Shown piece after piece: positions 8,729 to 19,000 of a stretch of DNA of 64,000 nt (the stretch's first letter is position 1; each line of letters starts with the position of its first letter). Both the position numbers and the translations under genes were made by a program. The stretch is taken from positions 2,373,501 to 2,437,500 of the forward strand of contig NZ_LT984798.1 of NCBI RefSeq assembly GCF_900243745.1, written 5' to 3'. The stretch comes from Desulfovibrio sp. G11 (GTDB lineage Bacteria > Desulfobacterota > Desulfovibrionia > Desulfovibrionales > Desulfovibrionaceae). Under the pieces are notes generated by a model that was given only the letters and a program-made list of their open reading frames with translations, had not been told where the DNA came from and made no database searches.

Positions 8729-9450
8729 GGCTCTAGACCATCAGGATAATACCTGTTAGGTCTTAAAAATGTTTAAAAACAGTAAATTAAGTCGATACAA
8801 AGTTGGAAAAATTATTGAATGCTTTTGCATCGACATTGATGCCACCAAAACAGCTTTACTCCTGAAGCTCAACCGGAAGACCGCAAATAGGTATTTCTTG
8901 GCTTTCAGGACATTGATTTACCATCACCAGGTTTCCCAAAAAGAAAAACTCCTGGGTGTGGTTGAGCTTGATGAAAGCTTTTTCGGGCCATCCAGAGTCA
9001 GGGGGCACCCCGGCCCCCGCAAAAGGGGCCGGGGCACGCTTAAACAACCGGTATTCGGTATTTACGAGCGAAGTGGCGCGGTATATACAGAGATAATTCC
9101 TGATTGCTCCGCTAAAACCTTGCAAGCTGTTATCCGGGGCAAGGTATCCCCTGAAAGTATCATCCATACTGATGGATACAGAGGATATTCCGGGCTAGTT
9201 GACGTTGGGTATGACAAGCATTTTCGCATCAATAAGTCCAAGAGCTTTTCTGAAAATGGTGTCCACATCAATGGCATTGAAGCCTTCTGGAGCTTTACCA
9301 AAAGACGCCTGGCAAAATTTAATGGTGTAAAGCGCAACTTTGCACTGCACTTAAAAGAATGCGAATGGCGCTACAATAAAACTTTGCCAGAGCTCATTGC
9401 GGCCTTGAAGCTTTTAGTGGCAAAAAACAAAGAGCTGATGGTCTAGAGCC
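8729..9450 (+). mobile_element. IS1595-family insertion sequence
   Basis: Inverted ends are GGCTCTAGACCATCAG at the left and its complement at 9435-9450. The direct repeat ATAAGAT flanks the element (8722-8728 and 9451-9457), close to the 8 bp usual for IS1595. Excision on paper restores the integrase C-terminal reading frame. Confidence 0.85.
8769..9446 (+). CDS. IS1595-family transposase
   Basis: This 225-residue protein belongs to the DDE_Tnp_IS1595 (ISXO2-like) class. It shows GVVELDESFFGPSRVRGHPG, a basic KRGRG segment, IIHTDGYRGYSGLVDVGYDK and GIEAFWSFTKRRLAKFNGV, which hold the DDN/E-type catalytic residues. It lacks the N-terminal zinc ribbon, as IS1016-type members do. The frame is intact. 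Confidence 0.85.
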   Translation: MFKNSKLSRYKVGKIIECFCIDIDATKTALLLKLNRKTANRYFLAFRTLIYHHQVSQKEKLLGVVELDESFFGPSRVRGHPGPRKRGRGTLKQPVFGIYERSGAVYTEIIPDCSAKTLQAVIRGKVSPESIIHTDGYRGYSGLVDVGYDKHFRINKSKSFSENGVHINGIEAFWSFTKRRLAKFNGVKRNFALHLKECEWRYNKTLPELIAALKLLVAKNKELMV

Positions 9451-9482
9451 ATAAGATTATAATTGCAATGCTGACTAAATAG

Positions 9483-9755
9483 AGCCTTTAATTCTCAGGG
9501 CTAGCTCGGAAAAATACAAATCAATTGAGATTCAATATGTTAGAAGAAAAAAATATTAATCGATATACAGATTATTCATTTTTGCACACTTCTTGCATCT
9601 CTCTTGACACTGTATGACCGCGCTTTAGGCGTGGTGCTGGCATTTGTTCAGCTAGGGTGTGCTGATAACGCGTTCTAGCTGTTTTTTTGTGCTGTTAGCA
9701 TGGATTTCAGCAAGACCAAAAACATAAATTTGCCATTCTTGAAGGAGGGAATACC
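9483..9755. promoter_or_regulatory. intergenic region upstream of the chemoreceptor
   Basis: There is no gene here. A GG-N10-GC spacing (CTGGCATTTGTTCAGCT, about 9638-9654) is compatible with a sigma54 promoter, and TTGACA occurs near 9604; neither is compelling. A strong AAGGAGG site lies just before the MCP start. Confidence 0.3.
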
Positions 9756-11210
9756 ATGGCAATAAAAAAAATGACGACGTTACTAAATATTTCTCTTTGT
9801 TTTTTTGCAATAACGGCACTTTACTGTTTCATAATATTTGATGAGGCAGCTGATAATGTTGAAAATACAATGATACAAAAGGAGATTATTCTTTCTCTTG
9901 GCAAAGAATTGCGAGAAAGTTCAGAAAAGTTAACTATATTTGTTCGTATGTATGCGGCAAGTGGAGATAAAAAATATGAAGACGCTTATAATGCTGTTTT
10001 AGATGAGCGTAGTGGGAAAATACCACGTTTTAAAGATAGAGAATTTTTTTCAGGTGAAAAATATGCACTACTGGATTTACTTGGAACATATGGTATCAGT
10101 AAAAAAGAGTTAGAATATATTGAAATAGCAAACAAGCTTTCAAATAATCTTGTTCCTCTTGAAATTGAAGCAATAAATGCAGTGAAAGGAGTCTTTAAGG
10201 ATTCGTCTGGAAATTATACTGTTCGTAAAGAACCAAATAAGGAATTAGCTATTAATTTAGTTTTTGGTGACAACTATGATACATATACAAAGCCAATCAT
10301 GGAACATATGGACAAGTTTTCAAAAGAACTCACAGTAAGAATGGAAAAGAATATCAACGACGCAAAAAGTAAGGAATTTTTTTGCAAGATAGTTTTTTTT
10401 GTAAGCATTGCTATGATGATTATTTCAATAATTATTTCAATATGGTATACTAAAAAACACATAATAACTCCCCTGATTAACACAAAAGATTTTTCTATGC
10501 AATTAGCTGAAGGAAATTTTGATCATACAATTAATGTAACAGTAAAAAATGAAATTGGTGATCTTAGATCTGCATTAAATTCAATGGCTTCAAGGACGAA
10601 GGCTCTTATTAGGGAAGCTGAGGCAGAATCAGAAAATGCCAAAGAGCAGTCAGCTAAAGCTCAGGCTGCGATGATGCAGGCCGAAGCTGCAAGCAAGGAA
10701 GCTCAAAAGAAGGCTGAAACAATGTTACAAGTGGCAGATCGGCTGGAGCAGGCAGGAAGTGTCATTTCTTCAGCCTCCACAGAACTTGCGGCCCAGATTG
10801 AACAATCTGATCGTGGTGCCGGGGAATCTGCACAACGTCTTTCCGAGGCAGCTACTGCCATGAATGAAATGAATGCTACGGTGCAAGAGGTCGCAAGAAA
10901 TGCCGCTGCAGCCTCAAGCGCTTCGGCAGAAACCAGGGAAAAAGCACAGCATGGCGCTTCTATTGTAGATCAGTCCTTGCAGAGCATTGAAGGCGTTCGC
11001 CATATTTCTTCCCGACTTAAAGAAGATATGAGTCAGCTCCATGGGCATGCGCAAAATATTACCAGAATAATGGGGGTCATTTCTGATATTGCTGACCAGA
11101 CAAATTTGTTGGCCTTGAACGCAGCAATTGAAGCTGCCCGAGCGGGAGAAGCCGGGCGTGGTTTTGCTGTTGTTGCTGATGAAGTCCGCAAGCTGGCTGA
11201 AAAAACTATG

Positions 11211-12537
11211 GGTTCTTCCGGGTTTTCCGTGGGTAACCCCTGTCAGGAACTGGCCGGGTAGAGGTTTAGACCGCCACAGAAGAAGTAGATGGCTGTCTTG
11301 AAATGCTCCCGGTTCCTATAACCGCAAGCCTTCCTCTTGATGGCCATGATCTTGCTGTTGAGGCCCTCGGCCACGCCGTTGGTGATCCTGTGGCGGCAGA
11401 AGGTCAGGATGTTCTCAAGATGTCTCTGAATCAGTCCGCCCACTTTGCGCATTGGGGCAAGATCTGACCTGTTCACCCAGACCAGCCATCGCTTCACAAA
11501 ACGTCTGGCCCATCCCGTGCTCAGGTACTTCCAGACGTCGTTCAGGCTTTCCTTCATGGCCCAGGCCTTGGCCACCTTGAGGTTCGCTGTCTTCAAGGCC
11601 TCCAGGGCTGGCCGGTGTTTGTCCGGCAGATTCTCCTCCCGGTATAGCCAGAGGAATTTCGTGCCCTTGAGTCGATGGTCATCCTGACTTGTGAGTTCGC
11701 GGTGCTCTTGCTTGCGTACCCGGTCCACAGCCTCGCCTACGTGTTTCATGACGTGGAACCGATCGTGAACGATTTTCCCCGCCGCGTCCGGCACATGTTT
11801 GAGCGTAGCTTTAAAATAGGGCTCCCACATGTCCATGGCCACGGCCTTGATCCGCTCCAACTGCGCCTTGGTGAACTGAAGGTAGTACCCCTCAAGGCTT
11901 TCGGCCTTACGCTCGTCGGCCACATACTCCACCGTGCTGCCGATCAGATCACAAACCACGGTCACATAGTCGTGCCCCTTGCGGAATGCCTTCTCGTCAA
12001 CGCCAAGATACCGCGAGGGATTCGATTGCTTGCGCTCCCGGCCCCGGCGCACCGCCCTTTCCATGACACCCCATGCTTCGTCCCAGGTGATGCGCAGGAT
12101 GCGCCGCGCTCCTGTTACGGTGGCGCACTCGGTCAGCACGTCGATGATCAATCGCTCCATCAATATGGTGAAACGTGCCTTGGACTCGGCCCAAGGCACG
12201 TTGACCTGAAGGACGCCATGCTCGGGGCAGTCCACTCGGGGAATCCGAGCATGCAGGAACGTCTTGAACTGGCACGTGTCCAGATGGCGCCAGACACGAG
12301 GCTCGGCATGGTCGCGGCAAGCCAGCTCTCGACCACAAGTAGGGCAAAACCAGCGAACACCAGGACCATGCTCCACGCGGATGTCTACCCGACCTTCCGC
12401 CGTGTCCAGTTCAACAGCCTCAACAAACCAGGGCTCGGTCAGCCCGAGAATCCGAAAATATAGGTCCGTATCCTTCATTGGTGCCCTCCGGGAAGGACAT
12501 TAGCAGATCAGCTACCCACGGAAAACCCGGAAGAGCC
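11211..12537 (-). mobile_element. ISL3-family insertion sequence
   Basis: The ends are GGTTCTTCCGGGTTTTCCGT at the left and GGCTCTTCCGGGTTTTCCGT read inward from the right. AAACTATG flanks both sides (11203-11210 and 12538-12545), the 8-bp duplication typical of ISL3. The duplication is perfect and the host gene has no other lesion, so the insertion looks recent. Confidence 0.95.
11243..12478 (-). CDS. ISL3-family transposase
   Basis: The 411-residue protein has an N-terminal zinc finger ([15 protein letters not shown] … CPEHGV). A helix-turn-helix region and the ISL3 DDE core follow ([49 protein letters not shown]). The C-terminus [20 protein letters not shown] carries the catalytic Glu. 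It is intact and of normal length. Confidence 0.9.
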   Translation of the reverse strand: MKDTDLYFRILGLTEPWFVEAVELDTAEGRVDIRVEHGPGVRWFCPTCGRELACRDHAEPRVWRHLDTCQFKTFLHARIPRVDCPEHGVLQVNVPWAESKARFTILMERLIIDVLTECATVTGARRILRITWDEAWGVMERAVRRGRERKQSNPSRYLGVDEKAFRKGHDYVTVVCDLIGSTVEYVADERKAESLEGYYLQFTKAQLERIKAVAMDMWEPYFKATLKHVPDAAGKIVHDRFHVMKHVGEAVDRVRKQEHRELTSQDDHRLKGTKFLWLYREENLPDKHRPALEALKTANLKVAKAWAMKESLNDVWKYLSTGWARRFVKRWLVWVNRSDLAPMRKVGGLIQRHLENILTFCRHRITNGVAEGLNSKIMAIKRKACGYRNREHFKTAIYFFCGGLNLYPASS

Positions 12538-12995
12538 AAACTATGGCCTCTACAACGGATGTCAGTAGTGCCATTGCTGCCATACAAGACAGTACTGAAA
12601 AAAGCATGATCAGTATGGATGATGCCATGGAACAGGTAAGCCAGGCTACAGAGCTTGCCGGGCTGTCCGGTCAGGCTCTCCAGGAAATTGTGGCCACGGT
12701 TGATGTCACAGCAGATCAGGTACAGGCCATTGCCACAGCCAGTGAAGAACAATCCGCTGCCAGTGAGGAAATCAACCAGTCAATTATCCAGGTGAATGAC
12801 ATGGCAGGGCAAACTGCGGATGCCATGCATGAAGCGGCCAGGGCTGTATCAGATTTGGCTATCCAGGCACAAGAACTCACTAGCATTATTCAGAATCTGA
12901 AAAATGCATAATTGTCCAGCTTCTACTTGATTAGGTAGTTGGTAATCCTCCAAATAAGAGATTACCAGCTACCTAAGTAACGGGATGAGATAGGT

Positions 12996-14231
12996 ATGCT
13001 CAAAGATTTTTTTGTTGCACGCCAACCTATTTTTGACCATTCCGGTAAGCTTTGGGCCTTTGAGCTGCTTTTTCGCACTGGGCTTTCTGAACATGCGGCA
13101 ATAATTGATAATCCCGATGCGGCCACCATGCTGGTAGCCTCTGGTGGATTTTTACGTGCCACATCGGGACTCCCCGACAACATCAAACTATGCATCAATT
13201 TCACTGAAAAACTGATTTTCCAGCGCTTTCCACTGGCGCTGCCTCCCCAGAAAACAGTTATCGAAATTCTGGAAAATGTCCCTGTCACTCCAAAACTGGT
13301 GGAGCGCCTCAGGGAATTAAAGGCAGAAGGTTACATGATTGCCCTTGATGATTTTGTAGGAGACCCCAGTTATAAGGATATCTTCCCGTATATTGATATT
13401 ATCAAGCTTGATTGTTTGGGACACTCTGTCGCCGAGGTCATAGATATAAAAAAGCGGTTTTCAGGCACTAAATGCCACTTTCTGGCTGAAAAAGTGGAAT
13501 CTGAGGCGGCATTTCTGGCATTTCGGGATCAGGGGATATCTTTTTTTCAAGGCTACTATTTTGCAAAGCCTCAGATACTACGAGGCAAGAGGTTTACGAG
13601 TTTTACGGCGGTGCGTCTCAAGCTGGCTGCTGAAATTGAAAAAGACACGCCAGATATAAGGGGCATCCTTGCTATAGTACAATCTGATGTTTCGCTCAGC
13701 TACAGGTTATTAAGATATATTAATTCCACGACTTTTTCGTTCAGTAATAAAATTACTTCCATTCGTCAGGCGTTGATCCTGCTAGGCGTAATAAAAGCAA
13801 AGTACTGGCTACGCCTCATGCTGTATGCAGACATGCTCAGCCCCGATGCCAATCCTGAAATTCTCCGTATGGCGTTGCAGCGCGCACATTTTCTGGGTGA
13901 GCTGGGCGTCGCTTCAAACTTTACCGCATCAAAAAATGAGAGTCTATTTCTTGTGGGCATGTTTTCAACCCTTGAGGCCATACTAGGCATGCCCATGAAC
14001 ACCCTCCTTAGAGAATTGCCCCTGAGTGATGAAATCAAGAGAGCTCTTCGGGGCGAACCCGGCATGTATGCCGACTACCTTGCCCTTGCCGTAGCCATGG
14101 AGCTTCTGGATTTTACCCGCGCAAACAAACTGGCCAGAGTGCTTTGTCTGCCAGAGAACATAGTCTCGAAGTCTTTTGAACTGGCCATAGAAAAATCCGA
14201 CGCCATGATGAACCAGCTTGCTGATGTGTAG
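12996..14231 (+). CDS. EAL-HDOD (YuxH-type) signalling protein
   Basis: Residues 1-200 form an EAL-like domain and residues about 205-390 an HDOD domain. The EAL motifs are degenerate: FELLFR replaces the EAL signature and ALDDFVGDPSY replaces DDFGTG, while AEKVES and FFQGYYFAKP are kept. Proteins of this architecture usually do not hydrolyse c-di-GMP and act as signalling scaffolds. The HDOD half (DVSLSYRLLRYINSTTFSFS) lacks the catalytic His-Asp of true HD domains. It lies 84 bases after the chemoreceptor gene in the same direction, so the two may be co-expressed and linked to motility or taxis. Confidence 0.85.
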   Translation: MLKDFFVARQPIFDHSGKLWAFELLFRTGLSEHAAIIDNPDAATMLVASGGFLRATSGLPDNIKLCINFTEKLIFQRFPLALPPQKTVIEILENVPVTPKLVERLRELKAEGYMIALDDFVGDPSYKDIFPYIDIIKLDCLGHSVAEVIDIKKRFSGTKCHFLAEKVESEAAFLAFRDQGISFFQGYYFAKPQILRGKRFTSFTAVRLKLAAEIEKDTPDIRGILAIVQSDVSLSYRLLRYINSTTFSFSNKITSIRQALILLGVIKAKYWLRLMLYADMLSPDANPEILRMALQRAHFLGELGVASNFTASKNESLFLVGMFSTLEAILGMPMNTLLRELPLSDEIKRALRGEPGMYADYLALAVAMELLDFTRANKLARVLCLPENIVSKSFELAIEKSDAMMNQLADV

Positions 14232-14280
14232 CAAGCTCACATCTTGGCTATCTGCGCTCAAACCCAACTGGTAAGTGGTA

Positions 14281-14901
14281 TTATGATCGGGCGCGCATGA
14301 GGTACCGCACGGCCATGTTCACAGGGCGGTTTTCGTTACTGGTAGGCCCAGCGGATGACATGTCAAAAACCAAAACTGCATTGGGCGAATACGACCAACC
14401 GCTTTGGTCACGACTCCGATATATAGTATATGATTTCGCAAATACTCCAGATTTCCGTTGAACCGCACCTGCACAGAATGCTTCAAATTCTCCTCTGGTC
14501 ATATTCTCACGGATACTGTCGCCTTGAATATCCCCAAGTGCTCCACTGGAGTGAGTGACCTCCCCAAAATGCTTTGAGTCTTGGGAGCCAAATCCACGCA
14601 GAAACAACCCCCTCAGATCAGGCACTTTTGGCCCTACAAGCGCAAACAGTTCCGGGTAAACTGACTGTGATATGGATTGTCCGTTACATTCCAGCCAGTT
14701 GTCCATATCGTCCGGATTCGTCGCAACTGGCCATGAAATGATGGTTCCAACCGGAACGCCGCCGGAGCCTTTGGCCTTTACAGCGACCTTTGTGGGGTCA
14801 AAGCTGGTGGAATCGGCTCCGGCGACTGGCGGCGGCAGTGTTGCAAGCAGGGGGAGAATCAGAAGACAAATAGTGAAAAATGAGCGAACCCATTGTAACA
14901 T
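14281..14901 (-). CDS. secreted tail-collar-domain protein of the conjugative element
   Basis: The 206-residue protein begins with a clear Sec signal peptide (a hydrophobic run at residues 8-24 ending PVAGA). A collar domain follows: VPVGTIISWPVA, WLECNGQSIS, VPDLRGLFLRGF, THSSGALG and NENRPVNMAVRYLMRARS. Phage tail fibres with this domain have no signal peptide. Secreted versions can serve as pilus-tip adhesins in some plasmids (PilV of IncI1 has an exchangeable C-terminus). It ends the minus-strand set after rdgC and topB. The role as a mating-pair adhesin is inference. Confidence 0.75.
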   Translation of the reverse strand: MLQWVRSFFTICLLILPLLATLPPPVAGADSTSFDPTKVAVKAKGSGGVPVGTIISWPVATNPDDMDNWLECNGQSISQSVYPELFALVGPKVPDLRGLFLRGFGSQDSKHFGEVTHSSGALGDIQGDSIRENMTRGEFEAFCAGAVQRKSGVFAKSYTIYRSRDQSGWSYSPNAVLVFDMSSAGPTSNENRPVNMAVRYLMRARS

Positions 14902-14957
14902 AGGAACTTCTCCTGGAGAAATGGGCTGGCCGCTCTGGCCAGCCCTTGTAACATTCT

Positions 14958-15866
14958 CTAGTTGACGCCGAATATCTTCCAGATCACGCCCACGGCCTGT
15001 TCAATCAGGTAGAGCTTTTCAAGAAGTGCGGCCTCATCTTTGCCTGTTGTTTCTGTTGCCGGGGATTTCAAACCGGAAAAGCTCATTGAAGAGTTCAGCT
15101 TGAAAGTCCAAGATAACGCATCGTCACGTTCAATTGTGAGCTTCAGTTTGGTGATCGAAAGCCCTGACGCAAGCCCTGCATCCGCGCTGGCTCTATCATT
15201 TTTGACAACAATCTGTACGTCCCCATCGTCATTGGTTCCGGCAAGGGTGATATGGCCAGCTTCAGAAAGCTGATAGGTAAAGTCATTGTGGGCAATCTGG
15301 AGGGATTCATTGTAAAGGCCGCGCAGTATAGCTTGCACGTCGGCCGAGGCTTCCGGCTGCTGAAGCTCCACGCCAAAAGTATTGGTCATGAGTTCTTCAA
15401 AGCTGGCCAAAAGCCCCTTGGCAGAGCAACTGACAAGCAATAAGCCAGAATGCATGTTCAGGGCCACGTCAACCAGGGCGGGGGACGGTTCAATATTTGG
15501 AAGCATCCGAAGTTTAACCAGTCCCTTCAGTTCTGCCTTTCGCTTTCGGCTGATGAACTTTTGTTCAGGGGTGCTCTCTTTTTCATTTTTCAGAGCTTCC
15601 GCGTATAGTTTTTTCAAGGCAGCCCCAGGGATGCTCCTTTTATCGCGTCGGAAAGTGAAACAAAGCCATTCCCCTTTTTCTGGAACTGACAGCGCCCAGG
15701 CCGTATCAAGCATGTCATCGATATTAGTCCAGCCCACAGCTATTTCTTCGGTTGTGAGGTCGTCAATGGGCCTAAAGGCGTGGCGTTTCAGTTTGTCGGC
15801 TGTAACAGCAGCCGGATCATTGATACGGTATACGGTCAGGTCAGTGCTTGTGCGCAAAAAGGCCAT
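14958..15866 (-). CDS. rdgC: RdgC-like recombination-associated protein
   Basis: This 302-residue protein resembles RdgC, a ring-forming DNA-binding protein that modulates RecA. The pattern LTVYRINDPA … LKRHAFRPID … EEIAVGWTNIDD … GEWLCFTFRRDKRSIP fits the RdgC N-terminal half, recognised by pattern rather than search. The start at 15866 is supported by AGGAGA seven bases upstream. It is followed by the collar-protein gene and preceded by topB. Carriage on conjugative elements suggests protection or processing of incoming single-stranded DNA. It is intact. Confidence 0.65.
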   Translation of the reverse strand: MAFLRTSTDLTVYRINDPAAVTADKLKRHAFRPIDDLTTEEIAVGWTNIDDMLDTAWALSVPEKGEWLCFTFRRDKRSIPGAALKKLYAEALKNEKESTPEQKFISRKRKAELKGLVKLRMLPNIEPSPALVDVALNMHSGLLLVSCSAKGLLASFEELMTNTFGVELQQPEASADVQAILRGLYNESLQIAHNDFTYQLSEAGHITLAGTNDDGDVQIVVKNDRASADAGLASGLSITKLKLTIERDDALSWTFKLNSSMSFSGLKSPATETTGKDEAALLEKLYLIEQAVGVIWKIFGVN

Positions 15867-15886
15867 GATAGTCTCCTGGAGAATAC

Positions 15887-17400
15887 TTATTTTGGGGTGA
15901 AATTCGGCTTGCCATCCTTCTCGAAGAAGGACGCTTTGCAGGCGGGATAACCTGAACAATTAAAGACGCTGAATACCTTTCGAGTTCGTTTGCTGATCCC
16001 CTTGAATGGGCGCAGCGGCTTACCACAATCCGGGCAGTTGAAACCAGAATCCTTGGGTTCTTCCCGTGCTGTCGGTTTGCCGGCCTGGTTATTGAAAGTG
16101 CTTTCGCAGTTCGGGCACTTAAAGAAATCATATGTTCCCGCGCCGTTTTTCTTTTTCCCCTTTAAGTGCTGAAGGGCTGTACCGCATTTTTCGCATTTGA
16201 AATCCGTCTGCTCAGGGCCGCGCTTTTGTGCGCCAGGGCGTCCATGAACGTCAGGGAAAAAAACTGGCTTCCCATCAGGGTGCAGATCCTTTCGGAAGCA
16301 ACTCCAGTATGGGCCTGTTTCACTTTGGCGCTTCTGGAGAGGCTTGCTGCAGGTGGGGCAGGGAAACACCGGGCCATCAGCTCTGATAGATGTCTGTCCG
16401 GAAAGTAAAGGCTCAAGCAACCTTGGCAGCGCTTGGAGCTGGTCCGCCATGAAGGCCTCCAGGGAATCTTTGCCTTCAGCAATGCTCTGAAGACGGCTTT
16501 CCCATTTGGCCGTGGTGACTGGATCTTTGAGCCCCTGTGGGGTGAGGTCAACGACCTGGCCGGCCAGGCGTGTGGAAACCAACGCTTTGCCCTGGGGTAT
16601 GAGATAGCCGCGCTTTTTAAGGGTCTCCAGGATGCCGGCACGGGTTGCTTCCGTACCTATCCCCTCATTTTCGCGTAGCGTAGCCTTGGCGGCTGCATCT
16701 TCAACAAACCTATGGATATTGGCCATGGCCTCAATAAGGCTACCTTCGGTGAATCGAGGGGGCGGGGTCGTTTTCTTTTTTTGAATGTCTACAGCAGCAC
16801 AAGCCACGGCATCACCCTGAGACACTGAAGGAAGGGACTGCTCTTTTTCCTGCTGCCCGTCTTCCTCATCCTCATGCGTCACGCTCGTCCAACCAGACTC
16901 CGTTATGTGCCGGCCAGTGGCTTCCCATAGTGTATCCGCCGCCTTGACTTGAATTTTCTGGAAAACATATCTCATGGCGGGATAGAACTGGAGGATATAG
17001 GCCGTGGCAATCATTTCATACACGGCCAACTCTTCAGCGGAGAGGGTGCCGGGGAGATCCCCTGTTGGAATGATCGCGTGGTGGGCTGTGACCTTTGCCG
17101 TGTTCCAAGCACTGGATTTCATCTGCGGGTCAGCCCCATATGCGGCTTTTTCCAGCCCCGGCTGGCAAGCCAGGGCCGACAGGATATGTCCCGCGTCGTC
17201 CCATTGCTCAACCGGCAGATATGAGCAGTCTGAGCGTGGATAGGTAGTCAGCTTTTTTTCATAAAGACGTTGAGCTACATCAAGCACTTGTTGGGCGGTC
17301 ATGCCCCATCGGGCTGATGCCGCTTTTTGAAGGCTGGAGAGGCAATACGGCAGGGGAGGGGCTTTCTGTTTATTCTCTTTGGTGTTGCGCGGCATGTAAA
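15887..17400 (-). pseudogene. topB: DNA topoisomerase III (TopB/TraE-like), 5' end deleted
   Basis: About 504 residues of a type IA topoisomerase remain. The active-site tyrosine is present (KKLTTYPRSDCSYLP), as is the LPYCLSSLQKAAS motif and ENEGIGTEATRAGILETLKK. Three four-cysteine zinc ribbons end the protein (CPTCSKPL…, CEKCGTAL…CPNC, CPDCGKPL…CSGYPAC). The whole TOPRIM domain, needed for Mg2+ and catalysis, is missing because the frame begins at the left end of the IS21 element. The open frame starts inside the IS at 17413 but would be inactive. Conjugative elements often carry TopB to aid plasmid replication or transfer. Confidence 0.85.
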
Positions 17401-17497
17401 AATGACCCACCAAAACGGCAAATGAGCAGGCAAAAGTGACCCACCCTGGACAACGGTTTTCCGAAGGTGAAAAGTTCCCTTTGGAGGACGCCAGGAG

Positions 17498-19000
17498 ATG
17501 TTGGGAATGGAAACAATCAGAAAGATCCGGTTGGCGCTGAGTAAAGGGATGAGCATCCGTGAGGCCGCGACGAAGTTTACCAAGTCACGCAATACGATCC
17601 GCAAGATTTTGCGTAGCGGAGCGACGAGTTTTGTATACCAGCGCAAGGAGCAGCTCTACCCCGCATTAGGCAGTTATATAGAGTCTCTTGAGGCTTTGCT
17701 CGAAGCCAATGCGAGCCTTGCGCCCTCCAAGCGACGCACGATGCTCGCTCTGTATGAGGAGCTACAGGGACAAGGATATCAGGGAAGTTATAGTTCCGTC
17801 CGACGGTACGCAGGCAAATGGCGCGGAGAGCGGGCCGCGTTGTCCGAGGTGTATGTGCCGCTTTCTTTTGGCAAGGGTGAGGCGTTCCAGTTTGACTGGA
17901 GCAGTGAGGAAGTGGAGATAGGCGGCAAAGTAATACGGACAGGTGTTGCGCATTTTCGTCTCTGCCATAGCCGGATGAGTTTCATTGTGGCGTATCCATT
18001 GCAACGCATGGAGATGCTTTTGGATGCCCATGTTCTGGCGCATGACTTCTTCGGCGGCTTGTGCACACGCGGAATCTACGACAACCTTAAGAGTGTGGTT
18101 ACGAAGATATGCAAGGGCAAGGAGCGCGAGTTCAATGCGCGCTTCCTGGAGTGCAGCTCGCACTATCTTTTTGAAATAGAAGCCTGCACTCCAGCCGCCG
18201 GCTGGGAAAAGGGACAGGTTGAGCGTCAGGTGCAGATTTTGCGGAAGCGTTTTTTTACGCCCCGGTTACGCTTCGCCTCTTTTACCGATTTGAACGCCCA
18301 TTTACGGGAACGCGCCATCGCGTATGCCAAAACAGCCAGGCATCCAGAAATGCGCGAGCGGAACATCTACAGCGTTTTCGAAGAGGAGCGGGAATTTCTG
18401 GTCAAAACGGCGCTCCCCTTTGATGCCTGTATAGCGCAGGAAGTACGGGTCAGCCCGCAATGCCTGGTGAACTTTGATCGCAATCGGTACAGCGTACCTT
18501 GCGCCCACGCCAACAAAAGCGTGCAACGGCGCGTGTATGCCGACCTCCTTCGCTTTTACGCTGATGGAGGACTTATCGCCGAACACAAGCGGAGTTTCGG
18601 ACTGGATGAAACCCTCTGCGATCCCATGCATTACCTTCCTGTGCTGGAGCGCAAACCCGGCGCGTTACGTAACGGACGGCCCTTTCAGAACTGGACGCTT
18701 CCCGCCGGTCTGCAAACTTTGCGCGACAAGCTTGCAAACGTGAACGGAGGCGATAGGCAACTTGCGGGCATCCTGGCCGCCATTCCGCAATATGGAGAAG
18801 AAGCGGTCAACGTGGCTTGCGAATTGGCACTGGAGTCAGGCTTGACCAGCAAAGACGCGGTGCTGAACATCCTGTGCAGAACCACGGAAGACGCCCCGAC
18901 ATGTGACATCACTCCTCCGGCGCATTTGCGTCTGCTGCACCCGCCAAAGGCCAATTGCGCGGGCTATGAGCGGCTTCTGGAGGTGAATCATGGTTCGTGA
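17498..19000 (+). CDS. istA: IS21-family transposase IstA
   Basis: The 500-residue IstA has an N-terminal helix-turn-helix ([20 protein letters not shown]). The rve catalytic core carries [12 protein letters not shown], then [10 protein letters not shown], then Glu in [17 protein letters not shown]-terminal Mu-type domain follows. It overlaps istB by eleven bases, as usual in IS21. All catalytic residues are visible. Confidence 0.9.
   Translation: MLGMETIRKIRLALSKGMSIREAATKFTKSRNTIRKILRSGATSFVYQRKEQLYPALGSYIESLEALLEANASLAPSKRRTMLALYEELQGQGYQGSYSSVRRYAGKWRGERAALSEVYVPLSFGKGEAFQFDWSSEEVEIGGKVIRTGVAHFRLCHSRMSFIVAYPLQRMEMLLDAHVLAHDFFGGLCTRGIYDNLKSVVTKICKGKEREFNARFLECSSHYLFEIEACTPAAGWEKGQVERQVQILRKRFFTPRLRFASFTDLNAHLRERAIAYAKTARHPEMRERNIYSVFEEEREFLVKTALPFDACIAQEVRVSPQCLVNFDRNRYSVPCAHANKSVQRRVYADLLRFYADGGLIAEHKRSFGLDETLCDPMHYLPVLERKPGALRNGRPFQNWTLPAGLQTLRDKLANVNGGDRQLAGILAAIPQYGEEAVNVACELALESGLTSKDAVLNILCRTTEDAPTCDITPPAHLRLLHPPKANCAGYERLLEVNHGS

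Larger units (their letters stand above)
8614..9482 (+). pseudogene. C-terminal fragment of a tyrosine recombinase, split by IS1595
   Basis: Bases 8652-8728 encode MLGHKGNRSFIYSDKRIEDY then LASNK. LGHK and the downstream Tyr (IYS) are the last box and nucleophile region of tyrosine recombinases. A one-base excess in the A-run at 8648-8652 separates this from ALGFRASRLRK in the preceding phase. Removing the IS1595 element and one target copy lets the frame run on to IIIAMLTK and a TAG at 9480-9482. The N-terminal arm at 6003-6133 is probably from the same gene; the central core is lost. Confidence 0.65.
9756..12911 (+). pseudogene. methyl-accepting chemotaxis protein gene interrupted by ISL3
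   Basis: Two exon-like parts, 9756-11210 and 12546-12911, rejoin perfectly into a 606-residue receptor when the ISL3 element and one 8-bp target copy are removed (…[10 protein letters not shown] + ASTTDVSSAI…). The receptor has an N-terminal TM helix (residues 8-28) and an AT-rich periplasmic sensor of about 180 residues. A second TM near 210-230 is followed by a HAMP domain and a coiled coil. The signalling hairpin is present ([20 protein letters not shown]). The insertion falls within the hairpin, so the present product lacks the distal methylation helix. Sensor codon use is markedly AT-rich, the cytoplasmic part less so. Confidence 0.9.
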
